Assembly: GCA_012295275.1 (NCBI GenBank)
Contig: CM022670.1
Location: 684,001 to 748,000 of the forward strand
Source of the DNA: Chrysomallon squamiferum
Taxonomy: Eukaryota; Mollusca; Gastropoda; Neomphalida; Peltospiridae
Length of the DNA: 64,000 bases
Direction of reading: 5' to 3'
Position numbers and translations under genes: made by a program. The notes beneath the pieces are model-generated. The model was given only the letters and a program-made list of their open reading frames with translations, was not told where the DNA came from and made no database searches. Shown here piece after piece: positions 15,239 through 25,926 of this stretch. How positions within the stretch are numbered: the stretch's first letter is position 1; every line of letters begins with the position of its first letter.

Positions 15239-15850
15239 TTATGCATATATATAATCAAACGGATATCTCTGTAAGAGAGACAAAAAAAAGTATAATTTTA
15301 TTCATTTTCTTTTTCATTGTTTTTAGCTGTACATTCAAGATTCGATTTTTAACTGTTCTTTTAATTGAATTTCTTGTTTTGTTATTTATCTGTCAGTCGA
15401 GAAACTGTTAAAAATAAAACATCTCATCGCGGTTGTACGTGGAGACATTTGTAACAATGAAATTAAATTATGCGTCTTTACGAAACTTTCCGTTTAATTT
15501 CCATTTAAATAATAAGATTTTTAAAACCAACAATAAAAACAACGGATCTGCAAGGTGAAAATTAGGAAAAGCAATTTTTTAGTTTTAATGTTAGCATTCT
15601 AATATTTTATGCCAACGTTTCACATAAAAAAACATTTTATTATTTTTATTTTTTTGTTTCGCTATCGTAAATGAAACAATTGTGTGAAATAGGTGCAAAC
15701 ATTAAAACCAGTACAAAACTGTGGTAAATTCCACTCCTACTTCTGTTTTAAAATTTATGTAATTGCTTCTTTAATTTTCAGCTTATGGTAAATGTATGTA
15801 AATGTGTATACAGGTACTTGGGTGCATAATATATGTGTGCGTGCGTGCGA

Positions 15851-15888
<38 letters not shown>

Positions 15889-16392
15889 AGGATTTTGTTA
15901 AACAACATTATTTGTTATTTCTATTAATTTCAAATGATATCTTTAACATTAAAAAGAGACACAGGCAGGTAGACAGAGACAGATGGAAGAGAAAAACCCA
16001 GAGAAGAGCGATAAAAAATAAAAATAAAGCATACATACAGACTGACAGAGTGAAAGACAAAGAAAGTGATAAAGAAAGAAAGAGGGAAATATACATTTAT
16101 ACATATAACTGAGAGAGAGAAAAGATAGGTATAGATGAAGCGATAGAGAGAGATTCGCAAAGTCATTGTAAACAGTGTCACATAACAACATTTACTTGTC
16201 ACCTGAGTACTAGCCCACGTGCACCTGGACGACAAACACCTGTATAAAGAAAGCATCCAGGTAAAAACAATCAGACGATAATAACTAGATGTAGAGAAAA
16301 TAATCAAAATCAACTCACGTGACGTAGCTGAGAAAAAGAAGAACAAGAAGAAATGTCCATTCCGGAATCTCGAGAACACCAATGACGTTCAT
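4504..16392 (-). CDS. Cytochrome P450, CYP3 clan, complete 14-exon gene
   Basis: This would be a microsomal haem-thiolate mono-oxygenase that uses NADPH-P450 reductase to oxidise small lipophilic substrates; the substrate cannot be told from sequence. The coding exons (minus strand, 5' to 3') are 16392-16319, 11395-11299, 11132-11080, 10773-10677, 10285-10163, 9531-9443, 8952-8801, 8189-8065, 7552-7411, 6256-6099, 5700-5612, 5506-5369, 4908-4746 and 4581-4504. They total 1578 nt, or 525 residues plus TGA, and every junction keeps phase. Seen in order: a hydrophobic N-terminal anchor (about residues 12-24), a proline-rich hinge GPAPLPVLG (41-49), C-helix WRFIR (130-134), I-helix AGYDTS (334-339), K-helix ETLR (390-393), PERF (444-447) and the haem loop [10 protein letters not shown] with Cys470. 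Spacing, the length and the C-terminal GLLRPEKG tail resemble vertebrate CYP3A proteins (known family). No frameshift or stop is seen, so it looks functional. Assignment to the CYP3 clan is firm; the subfamily is not. Confidence 0.93.
4746..4908 (-). CDS. P450 exon 13 (haem-binding loop)
   Basis: Residues 447-500, entered in phase 2. It contains [10 protein letters not shown] with the haem-ligand Cys470 and the following L-helix. The acceptor is CTAAAG and the donor CAG|gtaaaa. Confidence 0.95.
5369..5506 (-). CDS. P450 exon 12 (beta region and PERF motif)
   Basis: Residues 401-445 with split codons at both ends. It includes [16 protein letters not shown], which runs into the PERF motif completed by exon 13. 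The plus-strand open frame over the same bases is a shadow. Confidence 0.94.
5612..5700 (-). CDS. P450 exon 11 (K-helix ExxR)
   Basis: 29 codons plus 2 nt. Contains [17 protein letters not shown]390 and R393 form the invariant ExxR charge pair. Entered in phase 0, left in phase 2. Confidence 0.93.
6099..6256 (-). CDS. P450 exon 10 (I-helix)
   Basis: Residues 319-370 with the oxygen-activation groove AGYDTSATT. The donor is GAA|gtaagt and the acceptor TAATCAG. The exon is more GC-rich than the surrounding introns. Confidence 0.95.
7411..7552 (-). CDS. P450 exon 9
   Basis: 47 codons plus 1 nt (271-317). Begins [13 protein letters not shown], equivalent to the CYP3A RxDFLQ segment. It then has a hydrophilic, Lys/Gly/Asn-rich stretch that would be a surface loop before the I-helix and is the least conserved part. 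Entered in phase 0, left in phase 1 (AAA G|gtagcg). Confidence 0.88.
7854..7945. repeat. Long (CT)n microsatellite in a P450 intron
   Basis: About 45 CT units in intron 8. A homopurine-homopyrimidine tract of this length can form triplex (H-) DNA. The Ser-Leu and Arg-Glu frames across it are artefacts. Confidence 0.95.
8065..8189 (-). CDS. P450 exon 8
   Basis: 41 codons (230-270) after a split codon. [13 protein letters not shown] matches the CYP3 F-G region, where membrane and substrate contacts lie. The acceptor is TTTTTAG and the donor AAC|gtaagt. Confidence 0.9.
8196..8262. repeat. AATA / AAAAT repeat tract
   Basis: TAAA units shift to AAAAT units just beyond the exon 8 acceptor. Confidence 0.9.
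8801..8952 (-). CDS. P450 exon 7
   Basis: Residues 179-228, including [13 protein letters not shown], equivalent to the CYP3A segment SMDVITSTSFG. The donor is GCTA|gtgagt. A (TAA)n repeat lies directly beyond the acceptor. Confidence 0.9.
8965..9012. repeat. (AAT)n microsatellite
   Basis: Lies in a P450 intron next to exon 7. Confidence 0.9.
9443..9531 (-). CDS. P450 exon 6
   Basis: 29 codons plus 2 nt (149-177), starting [12 protein letters not shown], which matches the CYP3A segment starting MVPIIAQYGDVL. The ATG here is an internal methionine. Confidence 0.88.
10163..10285 (-). CDS. P450 exon 5 (C-helix WxxxR)
   Basis: 41 codons (108-148), phase 0 at both ends. It holds [19 protein letters not shown]130 and R134 contact haem propionates in this family. 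The donor is the less usual gttagt at 10162-10157, chosen because it joins KLKR to MVSV as expected. Confidence 0.92.
10677..10773 (-). CDS. P450 exon 4
   Basis: 32 codons (76-107), with [20 protein letters not shown], the usual beta-1/B-helix segment. The donor is CGG|gtgagt. Confidence 0.9.
11080..11132 (-). CDS. P450 exon 3
   Basis: 17 codons plus 2 nt (58-74), ending KKYGHVYG, the A-helix KYGxxxG segment of P450s. The donor is GG|gtaagt. Confidence 0.9.
11299..11395 (-). CDS. P450 exon 2 (proline-rich hinge)
   Basis: 32 codons (26-57) with [14 protein letters not shown], the proline-rich hinge that orients the catalytic domain to the membrane. The acceptor is TTATAG and the donor ATG|gtaaga. 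Confidence 0.92.
12455..12735. repeat. Diverged tandem duplication of about 135 bp
   Basis: The segments 12460-12590 and 12603-12735 share the order TTTATCTTCAAAATGTAAC, ATATTTA(G/A)C(A/G)TCAAAC, and GTGCAAGTACACTGCAC / TTGCAGATGAAATGCAC. This looks like an old tandem duplication with many substitutions. Confidence 0.6.
13512..13605. repeat. Alternating purine-pyrimidine TG/CG tract
   Basis: Runs of (TG)n are interrupted by GCGCGCGCG blocks. The mixed CG/TG alternation favours left-handed Z-DNA under supercoiling (established property). Confidence 0.85.
14340..14660. repeat. (TAG)n/(ATT)n compound repeat region
   Basis: Impure TAG, TTG, ATT and ATG trinucleotide tracts; the longest pure TAG tract is about 14503-14548. 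The poly-Ser frame is spurious. Confidence 0.9.
15162..15238. repeat. (TTA)n microsatellite
   Basis: About 17 uninterrupted TTA units after a short imperfect part. Confidence 0.95.
15846..15886. repeat. (TG)n microsatellite
   Basis: About 18 TG units, followed 80 bases on by an A/G-rich stretch. Confidence 0.93.
16319..16392 (-). CDS. P450 exon 1 (start codon and membrane anchor)
   Basis: 24 codons plus 2 nt. It begins [12 protein letters not shown], followed by [12 protein letters not shown], a single membrane anchor. The donor AC|gtgagt is in phase with exon 2. This ATG gives the expected N-terminal length for the family. The next exon is 4.9 kb away, so the link rests on phase and on family length. 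Confidence 0.85.
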
Positions 16393-16479
16393 CTCGAGCG
16401 TCTTGTGTGACAGCGTCTTCTTCTTTTTATTTCTTCACTCATTCACAACTCTCCCAGCCAGCTGTCAGCAAACAACAGC

Positions 16480-16503
16480 GAGAGAGAGAGAGAGAGAAAC
16501 AAA

Positions 16504-16561
<58 letters not shown>

Positions 16562-16586
16562 AACAGAGATAGTTACAACGATAAAC

Positions 16587-16617
<31 letters not shown>
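16480..16617. repeat. (AG)n tract and poly(A) run upstream of the P450 start codon
   Basis: GAGA-type tracts at 16480-16553 and a run of about 29 A at 16589-16617, roughly 90-225 bases upstream of the P450 ATG. GAGA repeats in proximal promoters can exclude nucleosomes, so this may be part of the P450 promoter. No TATA box was seen between it and the ATG. Confidence 0.7.
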
Positions 16618-16619
<2 letters not shown>

Positions 16620-17059
16620 ATGTTTATCAACTCCTGCTTGTTAGCACAGATTAACACATTTGTGGTTGTGTTCAAGTGAAGCGTGTTTCTTCACAGCAGA
16701 TCCTCACGGCAATGAGCTTCATTGAACACTCGGTGTGTGTAATTCTAACCGGGCCACACAACAATAAATACGTCCTCGCAGAACGACTCTAACGATTGTA
16801 GAGTGGAGAGCAGGAGAGCACTCGATGCCCTGCTCGCGTTCACCGGGTTCACAAAGCCTATAGCCAGGTGTAAACACGGATTGGCCGCGTTACAGTCAGT
16901 CGACCTTCACCTTGCCCAGCCGCTGCATTAAAGAGATTAAATACATACAAGCCGACTCTGCAAACAGCTTCTTCTTCCATCAAACAACGAGAAATCAGAC
17001 AGTAATGAAATGTCCTCGTTAGTGTTATGCATAAGTATCGTACATAATTATGTAAGCTA

Positions 17060-17060
<1 letters not shown>

Positions 17061-17090
<30 letters not shown>

Positions 17091-17260
17091 TGCACGTATA
17101 GCGTATACACATAAACACACACATACATATGCATACTCGCACAACGTATATACATAAACACACACACACACATACATACGTACATACACACACATACATA
17201 CATACATACATACACAGACACAAACGAATTTATACGTACATACATACATTTATGTATATA
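17061..17260. repeat. (AC)n and (ACAT)n tracts
   Basis: A pure AC tract (17061-17090) is followed by about 170 bases of ACAC/CATA units. Similar GTAT/TATG units continue on the other strand to about 17430. Confidence 0.9.
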
Positions 17261-17466
17261 TGTATATATCTTTGTGCATATGCATATGTCACTATGTATT
17301 TTAATCTGTACATACGTATGTATGCACAGGTGTGTGAGTGTATGTGTGTGTAGATGTATGTATGTACGTACGTACAAATGTATATATGTGTGGGTATGTG
17401 GGTATATGTATGTATCTAAGTGCACTTGTTTGTACATTTAACTGATTAAATATTTAGATATGATTG

Positions 17467-17520
17467 CTATTATTATTATTATTATTATTATTGTTATTAT
17501 TATTACTATTATTGTTGTTG

Positions 17521-17552
<32 letters not shown>

Positions 17553-17607
17553 GTTGTTGTTGTTGTTGTTGTTATTATTATTATTATTATTATTATTGTC
17601 ATTATTA
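17467..17607. repeat. Compound (TTA)n-(TTG)n tract
   Basis: Alternating TTA and TTG blocks give long poly-Leu, poly-Ile and poly-Asn frames that are not genes. Confidence 0.95.
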
Positions 17608-18137
17608 TTACATTCGAAGGAAAGAGTACTTCGTACACGGATTACAATAATGAAACAAATTGCTTTCTTTACTTTGAAATATAATAAAATGTTGTCGAAA
17701 CGCATGCACTTGGCTCAACCTTTCAAAGATTTGTTGTTGGGTTTTTTTCACTCCGTAATTATTTTTATAATTATAGCATACGTATAATATTTATTTATTA
17801 AACTTCATGGGATTTTTAAAACTTGTTTTACCTTTTTTGTCGAGATACACAGTCTATATAACCTTTTAGTGTGGCATTTTTCTCTGATTTGTGGCCCCTG
17901 ACTCGAATAGCTGAGGTAAAAATATATTCACAGAGGTGGCTTGGTGTATGTACATATACTCACTCTGGAAGCATTTCTTTAGAACCTTCACTTGGTACGT
18001 TGTACCTGGTAATTCGTAACTCAGAGTGCTAGGCATAATGTATGAAAGAAATCAAAGACTGATTATTCTTTTTGAAAACGGAAGACTTCAATGTCAGATA
18101 CACGAGTGCTTGCATTATACACTGGGATACAGCGAAA

Positions 18138-18237
18138 AGTGTGTGTGTGTGTGTGTGTGTGCGTGTGCGTGCGTGCGTGCGTGTGTGCGTGTGTGTGTGT
18201 GGTGAGATTTTTAGAAGAATATTATTATGTTTTATAT

Positions 18238-18292
<55 letters not shown>
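18138..18292. repeat. (TG)n with CG interruptions, then (TTTA)n
   Basis: TG/CG tract at 18138-18202 and about 14 TTTA units at 18236-18292. Confidence 0.93.
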
Positions 18293-18294
<2 letters not shown>

Positions 18295-18429
18295 TCACTT
18301 TCAGTTTTAAAACCAGTTTAGCAGCTTTAAAGCAATGATAATCGTAAATTGTTAATGCAGTCAGAATATATTTATCTCATCATTATTATTATTTATTATT
18401 ATCATCATTATTTTCATCATCATCACCAA

Positions 18430-18459
18430 TTATCATCATCATCATCATCATCATTATTA

Positions 18460-18514
<55 letters not shown>
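18430..18514. repeat. (ATC)n-(TTA)n compound microsatellite
   Basis: ATC units change to TTA units; low-complexity frames only. Confidence 0.93.
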
Positions 18515-18515
<1 letters not shown>

Positions 18516-19134
18516 CACAGTTTCTGATACCATTAAAAAGACTGCTACTACACTGAATATCTCTAACTGAAGATGTTTGAATTTCCATCAAACTGTTAAA
18601 TCCACACACCGTTTAAAAACACAAATAAAAAAACAAGAGAGAGAGAGAGAATGGTTCTAACTTACTAAAACTATTGTGATTTTGTTTCGGGCGCATTACA
18701 CACGAGTGCAGGTAAGAACCTATTTAAAATGTAATTTATTTTAACACGTTAACATCTCCTACTACGACGACATCTGCCCACACCGTGACGACAATCACAG
18801 TATTTGTCACCGCCTTGCTGCAGTCTCGCCACACAGTTGTAGTAGTAAAATTATACATCTCATTACCTACAAGTGCGTTAAATACAACAGTCATTATCTG
18901 CACTGATTTCATTGAAATCTGAACGTAGGTGTTTAAAAACTGTAGATACCAGCGTCATATTCACGTTGCATTGATTACAATAAAAATACTGTGCACACAC
19001 ACACACACACACACAGACAGACACAAGCAAACACACAAGCTAACATGGAGACAGACATTTTATTTATATTGTTTTCAATTTCTAACAGTGGTTATATGTT
19101 TACTTATATTTTTGTTAGGAGACCTCGGTATGTA

Positions 19135-19250
19135 TACATATATGTATACTTATGTATGTATTTATGTATGTATGTATATATGTATGTATATATGTATGTA
19201 TGTATGTATGAAGGTATGTATGTATGTGTGTGTGTATGTATGTATGAATG
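19135..19250. repeat. (GTAT)n tetranucleotide repeat
   Basis: Imperfect GTAT/TATG units, with an ATAC-rich counterpart on the same strand at 19600-19860. Confidence 0.9.
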
Positions 19251-19808
19251 TATCACGAAATTTCATTTTTACTTTATTTCTTGTTTTTGCAATTCTATGT
19301 TGTCATTTTGTGTATGTTTATTATTTTACTAAATTTTTATTTTCAACAAGCCTGGTCAAACTCGTCGAGTGGAAGTAATTTGTGTAATTGTTTAATTTCA
19401 CTGGAAAATAGACCGTGAGATTCATCTCTTTAACAACCATTCAACAGCTGCTGACAGACACAGATAAACGAACACATCACATCTGAAAACTGTGTTTTGT
19501 TACAGCTCTGATCACTTGTGAGAAAATTAAACATTCTCTTTTCTCTTTAATAACGTTAACAGTTTTGCTTATGAAATAACTTCTCCATTTAAAGATCAAA
19601 ACATGCATGAATGCATACAAACGTACATATATAAATTCATATATACGTACATAATAACATGCATTTATGCATACATATATACATGCATACATGCCCGACT
19701 ATACACATACATACATGCATGTATTCGTACTTATATGCAGTGATATACCTACATACAAACACACATATATATACATAAATAATACATAAATACATAGTTA
19801 CATTCCTG

Positions 19809-19814
<6 letters not shown>

Positions 19815-19863
<49 letters not shown>
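19815..19863. repeat. (AC)n microsatellite
   Basis: About 23 AC units at the end of an ATAC-rich stretch. Confidence 0.93.
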
Positions 19864-19866
<3 letters not shown>

Positions 19867-21052
19867 CGTACGTACATTCATTTTAATATTAAAAGCTAAC
19901 ATACATACTCATACATTTCTTACATAATGAAAATATCAGAAAATAAAAACCGCTGTCACTGTTTCATGGGCATCTCTTCAGTTAGCAATAAAGTAGATTT
20001 AAATGCACCTTCCTGTAAACACTAAAACATATACGATGACTTTTTATGACGTAACTGTGAGATCACTGTCTGGAATGAGAAGCCAAAGATTGAGCTTCCG
20101 ATCTGTAATGTGTTTCAGAACTGAATACTAAACAATGAGTACATTCCAGGAATTAAGAATATAAAAATTTATATTAACTGCGATTTATAGTATCGTTATT
20201 ACATCTCTGCCAGATATGCGACCTTTTGCATTTATTTGTTAAGTAATAATATAAAATTTGAACTATTTATAATTTTAAACTGGTTTTCAGGTACTGATTT
20301 TTAACTGTTCAGGAAAATCTTAAAAGTGTAATTGCAATATGTAAGAACATTTGGTATATTATACATTCTACTGTTTCTTTTTTTTTTTTTTCTATTCTAT
20401 TCGTGGCAAGCAACCTTTTCTAATAATAAAATATACAATTTGAAGATTTCTTTTATCTGCTTGTCACGTCACATCACAGATGCACTTTCATTCTGGCAAA
20501 CCAGCGGGTTGTATCAGATACGACTGCGAAATCTTTTAATTAGTGCGAGATGAAATACACAATATTCTATTAAATCTTCTATTATATATATATATATATA
20601 TATATATTACTTAAAAAAAAATTAAATAATAATAAAATTATTATTAATAATCACGAGTTATAATTATTAATTTGGGAAAGGGCGTGTTCGATTCGCGAAT
20701 AGGAGCAGATGTTTTATTTCTGTAACGGTGGTTAAATATGATATGTGCGAAAACGCTTAGAAAAAGATAAATTTGTTTTTATAGAAGATATTATAATTTC
20801 GGTTAAATGCAATCTCTACAAAAATTCTTATGGAATTTGAAATTTGTTTTTAGAACAGATATATTATATGCTTATCTCGACCCAGTTATGATTAAATCTT
20901 CACAAAATTCTTTGAGAAATGTGAAATTTGTTTTTGTAACTGTTGTATGTAGATAAACATATCAGTTTGTATCCTGGGAAATCAAATAAGGAAAACTCGT
21001 GACCACAGTTGTTTTGTCAGCATCCAAAGAGTCGTGTTTTTCTTAGTAACTT

Positions 21053-21210
21053 AAGTAATTGTGTAAACTGCACTTTAGTGAAATGTTACGCTGCAATAAC
21101 AGTAAAAGTAATTGTGCAAACCGTATTTTGTCGAAATGTTACGCTGCAATAATAGTAAAAGTAATTGTGTAAACCGTATTTTATTGTAATGTTACGCTGC
21201 AATAATAGTG
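21053..21210. repeat. 53-bp tandem repeat, three copies
   Basis: Units start at 21053, 21106 and 21159. Each contains AAGTAATTGTG(T/C)AAAC followed by AATGTTACGCTGCAATAA. Copies 2 and 3 are the most alike. The exact 53-base period points to a recent tandem array. Confidence 0.88.
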
Positions 21211-21268
21211 ATAATTGACTTTAAGGCCAGACTTCGCGAGAACACTGCGAGTATTCACGAGACTGCGA

Positions 21269-21301
21269 GCACCGACTGCACCGACGCGGGTCAGTCGGTG
21301 C
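21269..21301. repeat. GC-rich perfect inverted repeat (hairpin)
   Basis: GCACCGACTG at 21269-21278 pairs perfectly with CAGTCGGTGC at 21292-21301 around a 13-nt CpG-rich loop. It stands out in an AT-rich context, about 60 bases after the 53-bp array. Confidence 0.8.
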
Positions 21302-22956
21302 GACGACTCTAACAATTAGACAGACAGACAAAAATCACCTCCACCTCGCTGAAAAGAAAGAACTGAAAATAGCTGCCAGTTCGCTTTCATGATTCGAGTA
21401 ATACCCTCAACCTGTTATTCGCATTTCAAAGATAGAAAAGCCATAAAAAAAAAAAATTAACAGAAACTCTTGCATTTCGTTACATCCGGGACGAATAGGT
21501 GCAAACGTTAAGTAAAAGAAAAGTCGTGATCGGACCATTAAAGACATGACTGTGGTGACCGTTGTCCGCAACTGCTGTTAGAGAAATAGGCTGATGAAGG
21601 ATAGGAGGGCTTTCGAAAGAGAAAATGACTTGTCTGTTAAAAGTACGTAAACAAAAAGGGAGACGTGCTTGGGCTGAACTCTTCGTTTTTACAGTAATCT
21701 GAAGGCAACCGGTACACAACATTTGGAATGTTGTCAAAAGCTGATTTTTTGATTTGTGATAATGCACGATGGTTGCGGTTATTGCGGTTAGCTCGGTGTG
21801 TGCCAAGTTTTATTATGGCAGACCGAAAGGGATTTATGGTTCCCTTGCCACTAACCGACATCTTAAACATCTTAAAACTATTTAGTTTCGATAGCGGTGC
21901 GCTTGGTGCAGTAGGATTTTTATCAAAATGTTAGGTTTTCCTTCAAGTGCTTTAATTCTGACACGAGCACCTGTTGGCACCAGGCTGTCGAGTGATGGTC
22001 ACCACACAGGGAGTTGTAGAAGACATCTCACAAATGTTATTTCATCACAAGTCATTAAAATAAAAGATCAGATGCATGTGTATAAATAATACCTATTACT
22101 TAACCACCAAGCTTAACCGGCTTAGGAGGGCAATGCGTCAAGTCATCGATCTGGAAGGCTTTGGGTGCAGATATCACAGTCTGACTCGGTGTCCTAGCGC
22201 GATTCTCTCTAACAGTCTAACAAAATAACCAGTACTGTGTAAGAATGGACTGATGGTTCGTAGGATCAATTCTGCACAAACACTAACCCCTGACTTGATA
22301 CCAGATCTCATATTTTCTATTTTGTATCTATACGATTTTTTTTGCTGCTAATAAGAGTTTATTCTGAAGAATATAAGTGAGAAATGAAAAAAAATGTCTG
22401 CCATTCAAAATTTAATTACAAAAAAGATTCAACTAATCAATGAACTGAGGTGTATCGTTAATTTTATGTTCAAATGACGCAGCCTTTAGATTGCGACTAT
22501 TGTAAAATGCGCTTGGAATGCTAGTTTTAAAATTAAACTGTTTTTAGAGAGGAAATATGTAAATCATTTAGCAGAAACTATTTATGAACATGATAACAGT
22601 GTATGTTTCAGCCATACGACACTGACTTCAAAATCTAAATGTAAAAGAAATGTGCTGCCTTTGCAAAAGGCGAGTGTGTTTCTTCTTTTATGCAGTTTTT
22701 AAAAGAAAGTCATGCTTGATACTTAATGATCATTACTGTCTAGATTTATTTAGGTTTGTTAAACAAATACACTGTTCGATTATTTTATATATTTTATATT
22801 TAAGAAAGGATTTTTACTTATTATTATTATTATTATTTTTAAATTGTCTCAATAATTTTAATTTGCCTGTCTCATTATATTTTTATGAAGGCTATATAGG
22901 TCATCCTTATTTAGAGATAGACATTTTATATATCTCAAAAATAATAATAATACCAC

Positions 22957-23005
22957 AACAACAACAACAACAACAACAACAATAATAATAATAATAATAA
23001 TAATA
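22957..23005. repeat. (CAA)n-(TAA)n compound repeat
   Basis: About 9 CAA units and about 8 TAA units; the poly-Gln end of the open frame here is an artefact. Confidence 0.9.
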
Positions 23006-24883
23006 AGAGGAAGAAGAAGGAAGAAAAAATATAGCAGTCACCCATATTTTTTTAGATCACTGGAGATGATGGACTAAAACATTAATTTTTGTAAAATCGC
23101 GTAATGTCAACAGATGATGGCTTTTTGTTATTATTGTATGAAAAATAAACTTATTTCTATTTCATGTAACTTGTATATATTCAAAATAAATTAAAACAAA
23201 AGGAAAAAGCGCCTCTCGAATCCTGTGTTGTTTGTCCAAGTCTGTGTTAATGTATTATTTGTGTAAGATAAGAAATGTAATGGTCTTACATTCTTACATG
23301 AGCAGACACTAAGAAACGATCGCAGCACCTACCGATGTTTACAGTGTGTTCAACCATTGCGACACCGAGGCAGGTTATTGTCAAGTAGGGGTGTGTGCAT
23401 ATCGACTTTTCATCTATCTACATTATTACAAACATTAGTAAATCTATTATTACTTAGTTACGCATTATGATGTATTCTCGTATCTAAACAACACATACAC
23501 AATGCTTACTTTCATCCAGTTATGTATTATTGCAAAACCTTTAATTTACAGGTGCTAACTGTCTGTGTTCAAACAGTTTTTTGTCTGTTCACATAAACAA
23601 AGAAAAAAAATAATAAAAAAAAGAAAGAAAGAAAAAAAGAACAACAAAAATATCTGAAAATATCTTAGAAAAAACCATATACATGTCCCCCACATATTTT
23701 TTGCTTGGTACCTGCGATTTGCCTATTTCTTATTAAAATATACTGCAATGTACCTAATAACTGCCCACTACCAGGCAGTAAATAACTCTTTTTTTCTTTC
23801 TTTTGGTCTGATATTGTTGTTCGTTTTGTTCTGTGTTCAAGACTTAATCTAAGTCGTACTTAAATTTGATAATAAAAACTCGATTCCCACTAACCAGGAT
23901 ATATAAACAGTAATATAATTTTAATTAATAACAGTGATTATCAGCTATCGATATTATATATATATATATATTGTTGTTACAATATTATTCTTACAATAAT
24001 ATCTCTTCAAAAAATGAAATTACTTTATTAAATCGAAATATCTGGAGGTGTAATTAATTTTAATAAAAATCAAGAAACTTTTTTTTCTTCTTCTTCTTCT
24101 TTTAAAAATTAATATAGGGGTGCCCATCTTTTTCATCTTGCAAGCTACTTTTAAAACGATCGGGTCAAAATGATCTACCTGTATTAAAAAATGCTAAATA
24201 TATTCATTTGTTTATGTTCTGAGTATAGTTTATATATACAATATATGTTGGCGCACCTTGCATCACTGCATGAACCCTCACGGTACAATACAACTGAATA
24301 CATTTGTGGTCACTACCTTAGTCTGATGACTTGCACTGAATGGCGCGCGATTTACCCGCGATCGAAGTATTGGGCTCCCCTCAATTAATACTATTAATGA
24401 CGGTATCGGAAGGATAAACACATAAATAACAAGACGAAATTACGGTGACGGTATCGGTAGGATAAACACATAAAACTTAGTTGTTAAATGAGCCCACCGA
24501 ACGACACGAGATTAAAAGAATTTCAAAAATATTAAATCAGTGCAGGAAGCATAACTTGTGGCTGACTGATTGGTCGCTGGTCAGAATGAAATACAATACT
24601 CGGTGCTCGGGGTCGTTCCGTTCTACCACATTAATATAAGCAGACGATGTACTGAAACGGCGGCAAGCTCGTGCGCAACTCATCAACACTGCGGAGTGAT
24701 GAATTCTTATAAAATTGTGGTCGGTGCTTTTACCGGTCAAGCATGATCATCAGTTTATACATTTGATGTGTTGACGTCTGCGAGTTCTTTGAATTAACAT
24801 TTATTTATTTATTTATTATACCTTATTATTGTTTTGTTTGTTTTTTCGCTTCGAGATGAAAATGTTTTCATAGTTTTCTAATT

Positions 24884-24884
<1 letters not shown>

Positions 24885-24922
<38 letters not shown>

Positions 24923-24965
24923 TTGTTTTTTTTTTGGTTTTTTTTTTTTTTTTTTTTTTTTTTTT
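24885..24965. repeat. (TTTA)n followed by poly(T)
   Basis: About 10 TTTA units, then two T runs separated by GG. This could be the reverse complement of a poly(A)-tailed retroelement end, but no element body was recognised. Confidence 0.8.
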
Positions 24966-25916
24966 GTTCTTGTTCATGGTCTTGTTATGGATATTTTATT
25001 TTTTTTTTATAAATTTTATTTACCGCTTGATATAATTTTCAAAATAAACAATTTAATACTAAAAATGTAACTTGATTTTATAATAATAAGAAACAAAATA
25101 ATAATAAAGAAAACAAAAACAGAATCTGGTAAATAAATTAACAGATGTATTATTATTATTATTATTTGTTTGTTTAAAGCCACGTGTGCGCGTGTGTGCG
25201 TGTGCGTCTGCGTATGTTAATGTTCGTATGAAGAATTCTGCAGCTTTAGCGAGGATATATATATATATATAACATAATGTCTTTCACAGTTCCGTTCTTC
25301 ATCATTATTAAGAGAGGTCATCCGTAAAGTACGAATGCCTAGAGGGGGATGTGTTCGGGCGTTACGTGCGAAGAGTGATGGAGGAGCATTTCGTCCATAG
25401 GTTACCTAAGTTAGTGAGTCTGCCAGAAACAAAGAAATAATAATAATAATAATAAGGAACAATGCACGGATTTCAAATTCAAATCAAAACAGTTGAATAA
25501 AATTACTTGATAAATATTTCAAAGTTAGTGGTATTTGCAGATCAGGTTCAGCGTGTTGTATTCACCAAACACAAGGCGGGGTGGTGGTCTTACAATGGTT
25601 AAATATTCAGAATATATGTCTACTGGGATGATTCAAATTTATACACATGCAGTAATTTATTATTAATGATTTATAATCAGTTTCGAGAAAATAGCCAGGA
25701 CGTAAGCTTCTTTTTCGATAATATTTTATGAAAATATTACACATAATTAATATGCATATTAATTACCAAGCTCGATAATTATATTTTAAAGTAGTCAGAA
25801 TCAAAAGAAAACCTAAAACCTTATTATTTTTCTTTTTCTTCTTTTCTTTAAGACGTCCATCTAGAATGTACCGACAGTCTCGTGTAGGTCGTTTGGTGCA
25901 CTGAGAGCCATGCGAC

Positions 25917-25926
25917 GTGACGTCAC
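25917..25926. promoter_or_regulatory. Palindromic CRE (GTGACGTCAC)
   Basis: A perfect 10-base palindrome containing the full CRE TGACGTCA, in a CpG-containing, non-repetitive stretch (25840-26060) of the intergenic region. A candidate CREB/ATF site by motif only. Confidence 0.35.

Larger units (their letters stand above)
11396..16318 (-). other. P450 intron 1, repeat-filled
   Basis: No coding exon was recognised in this 4.9 kb intron. It contains a diverged duplication (12455-12735), a TG/CG tract (13512-13605), a (TAG)n cluster (14340-14660), a (TTA)n tract (15162-15238) and a (TG)n tract (15846-15886). First introns often carry regulatory elements, but I see no specific one. Confidence 0.7.

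Noticed and set aside
17454-17787. Long poly-Leu, poly-Asn and poly-Ile frames
   Set aside because: Translations of (TTA)n/(TTG)n repeats, not genes. The same applies to frames at 7762-8013, 13521-13865, 14453-14662, 15112-15411 and 16382-16679.
20678-20705. GTTCGATTCGC resembling a tRNA B box
   Set aside because: No A box, acceptor stem or cloverleaf could be built around it.
22100-22320. Complex sequence that might be a SINE remnant (GGTTCGTAGGATCAATTCT)
   Set aside because: The B-box likeness is weak and there is no clear A box, poly(A) tail or target-site duplication.
24537-24740. 67-codon minus-strand frame in more complex sequence
   Set aside because: No recognisable motif, no splice partners and no neighbouring exons.
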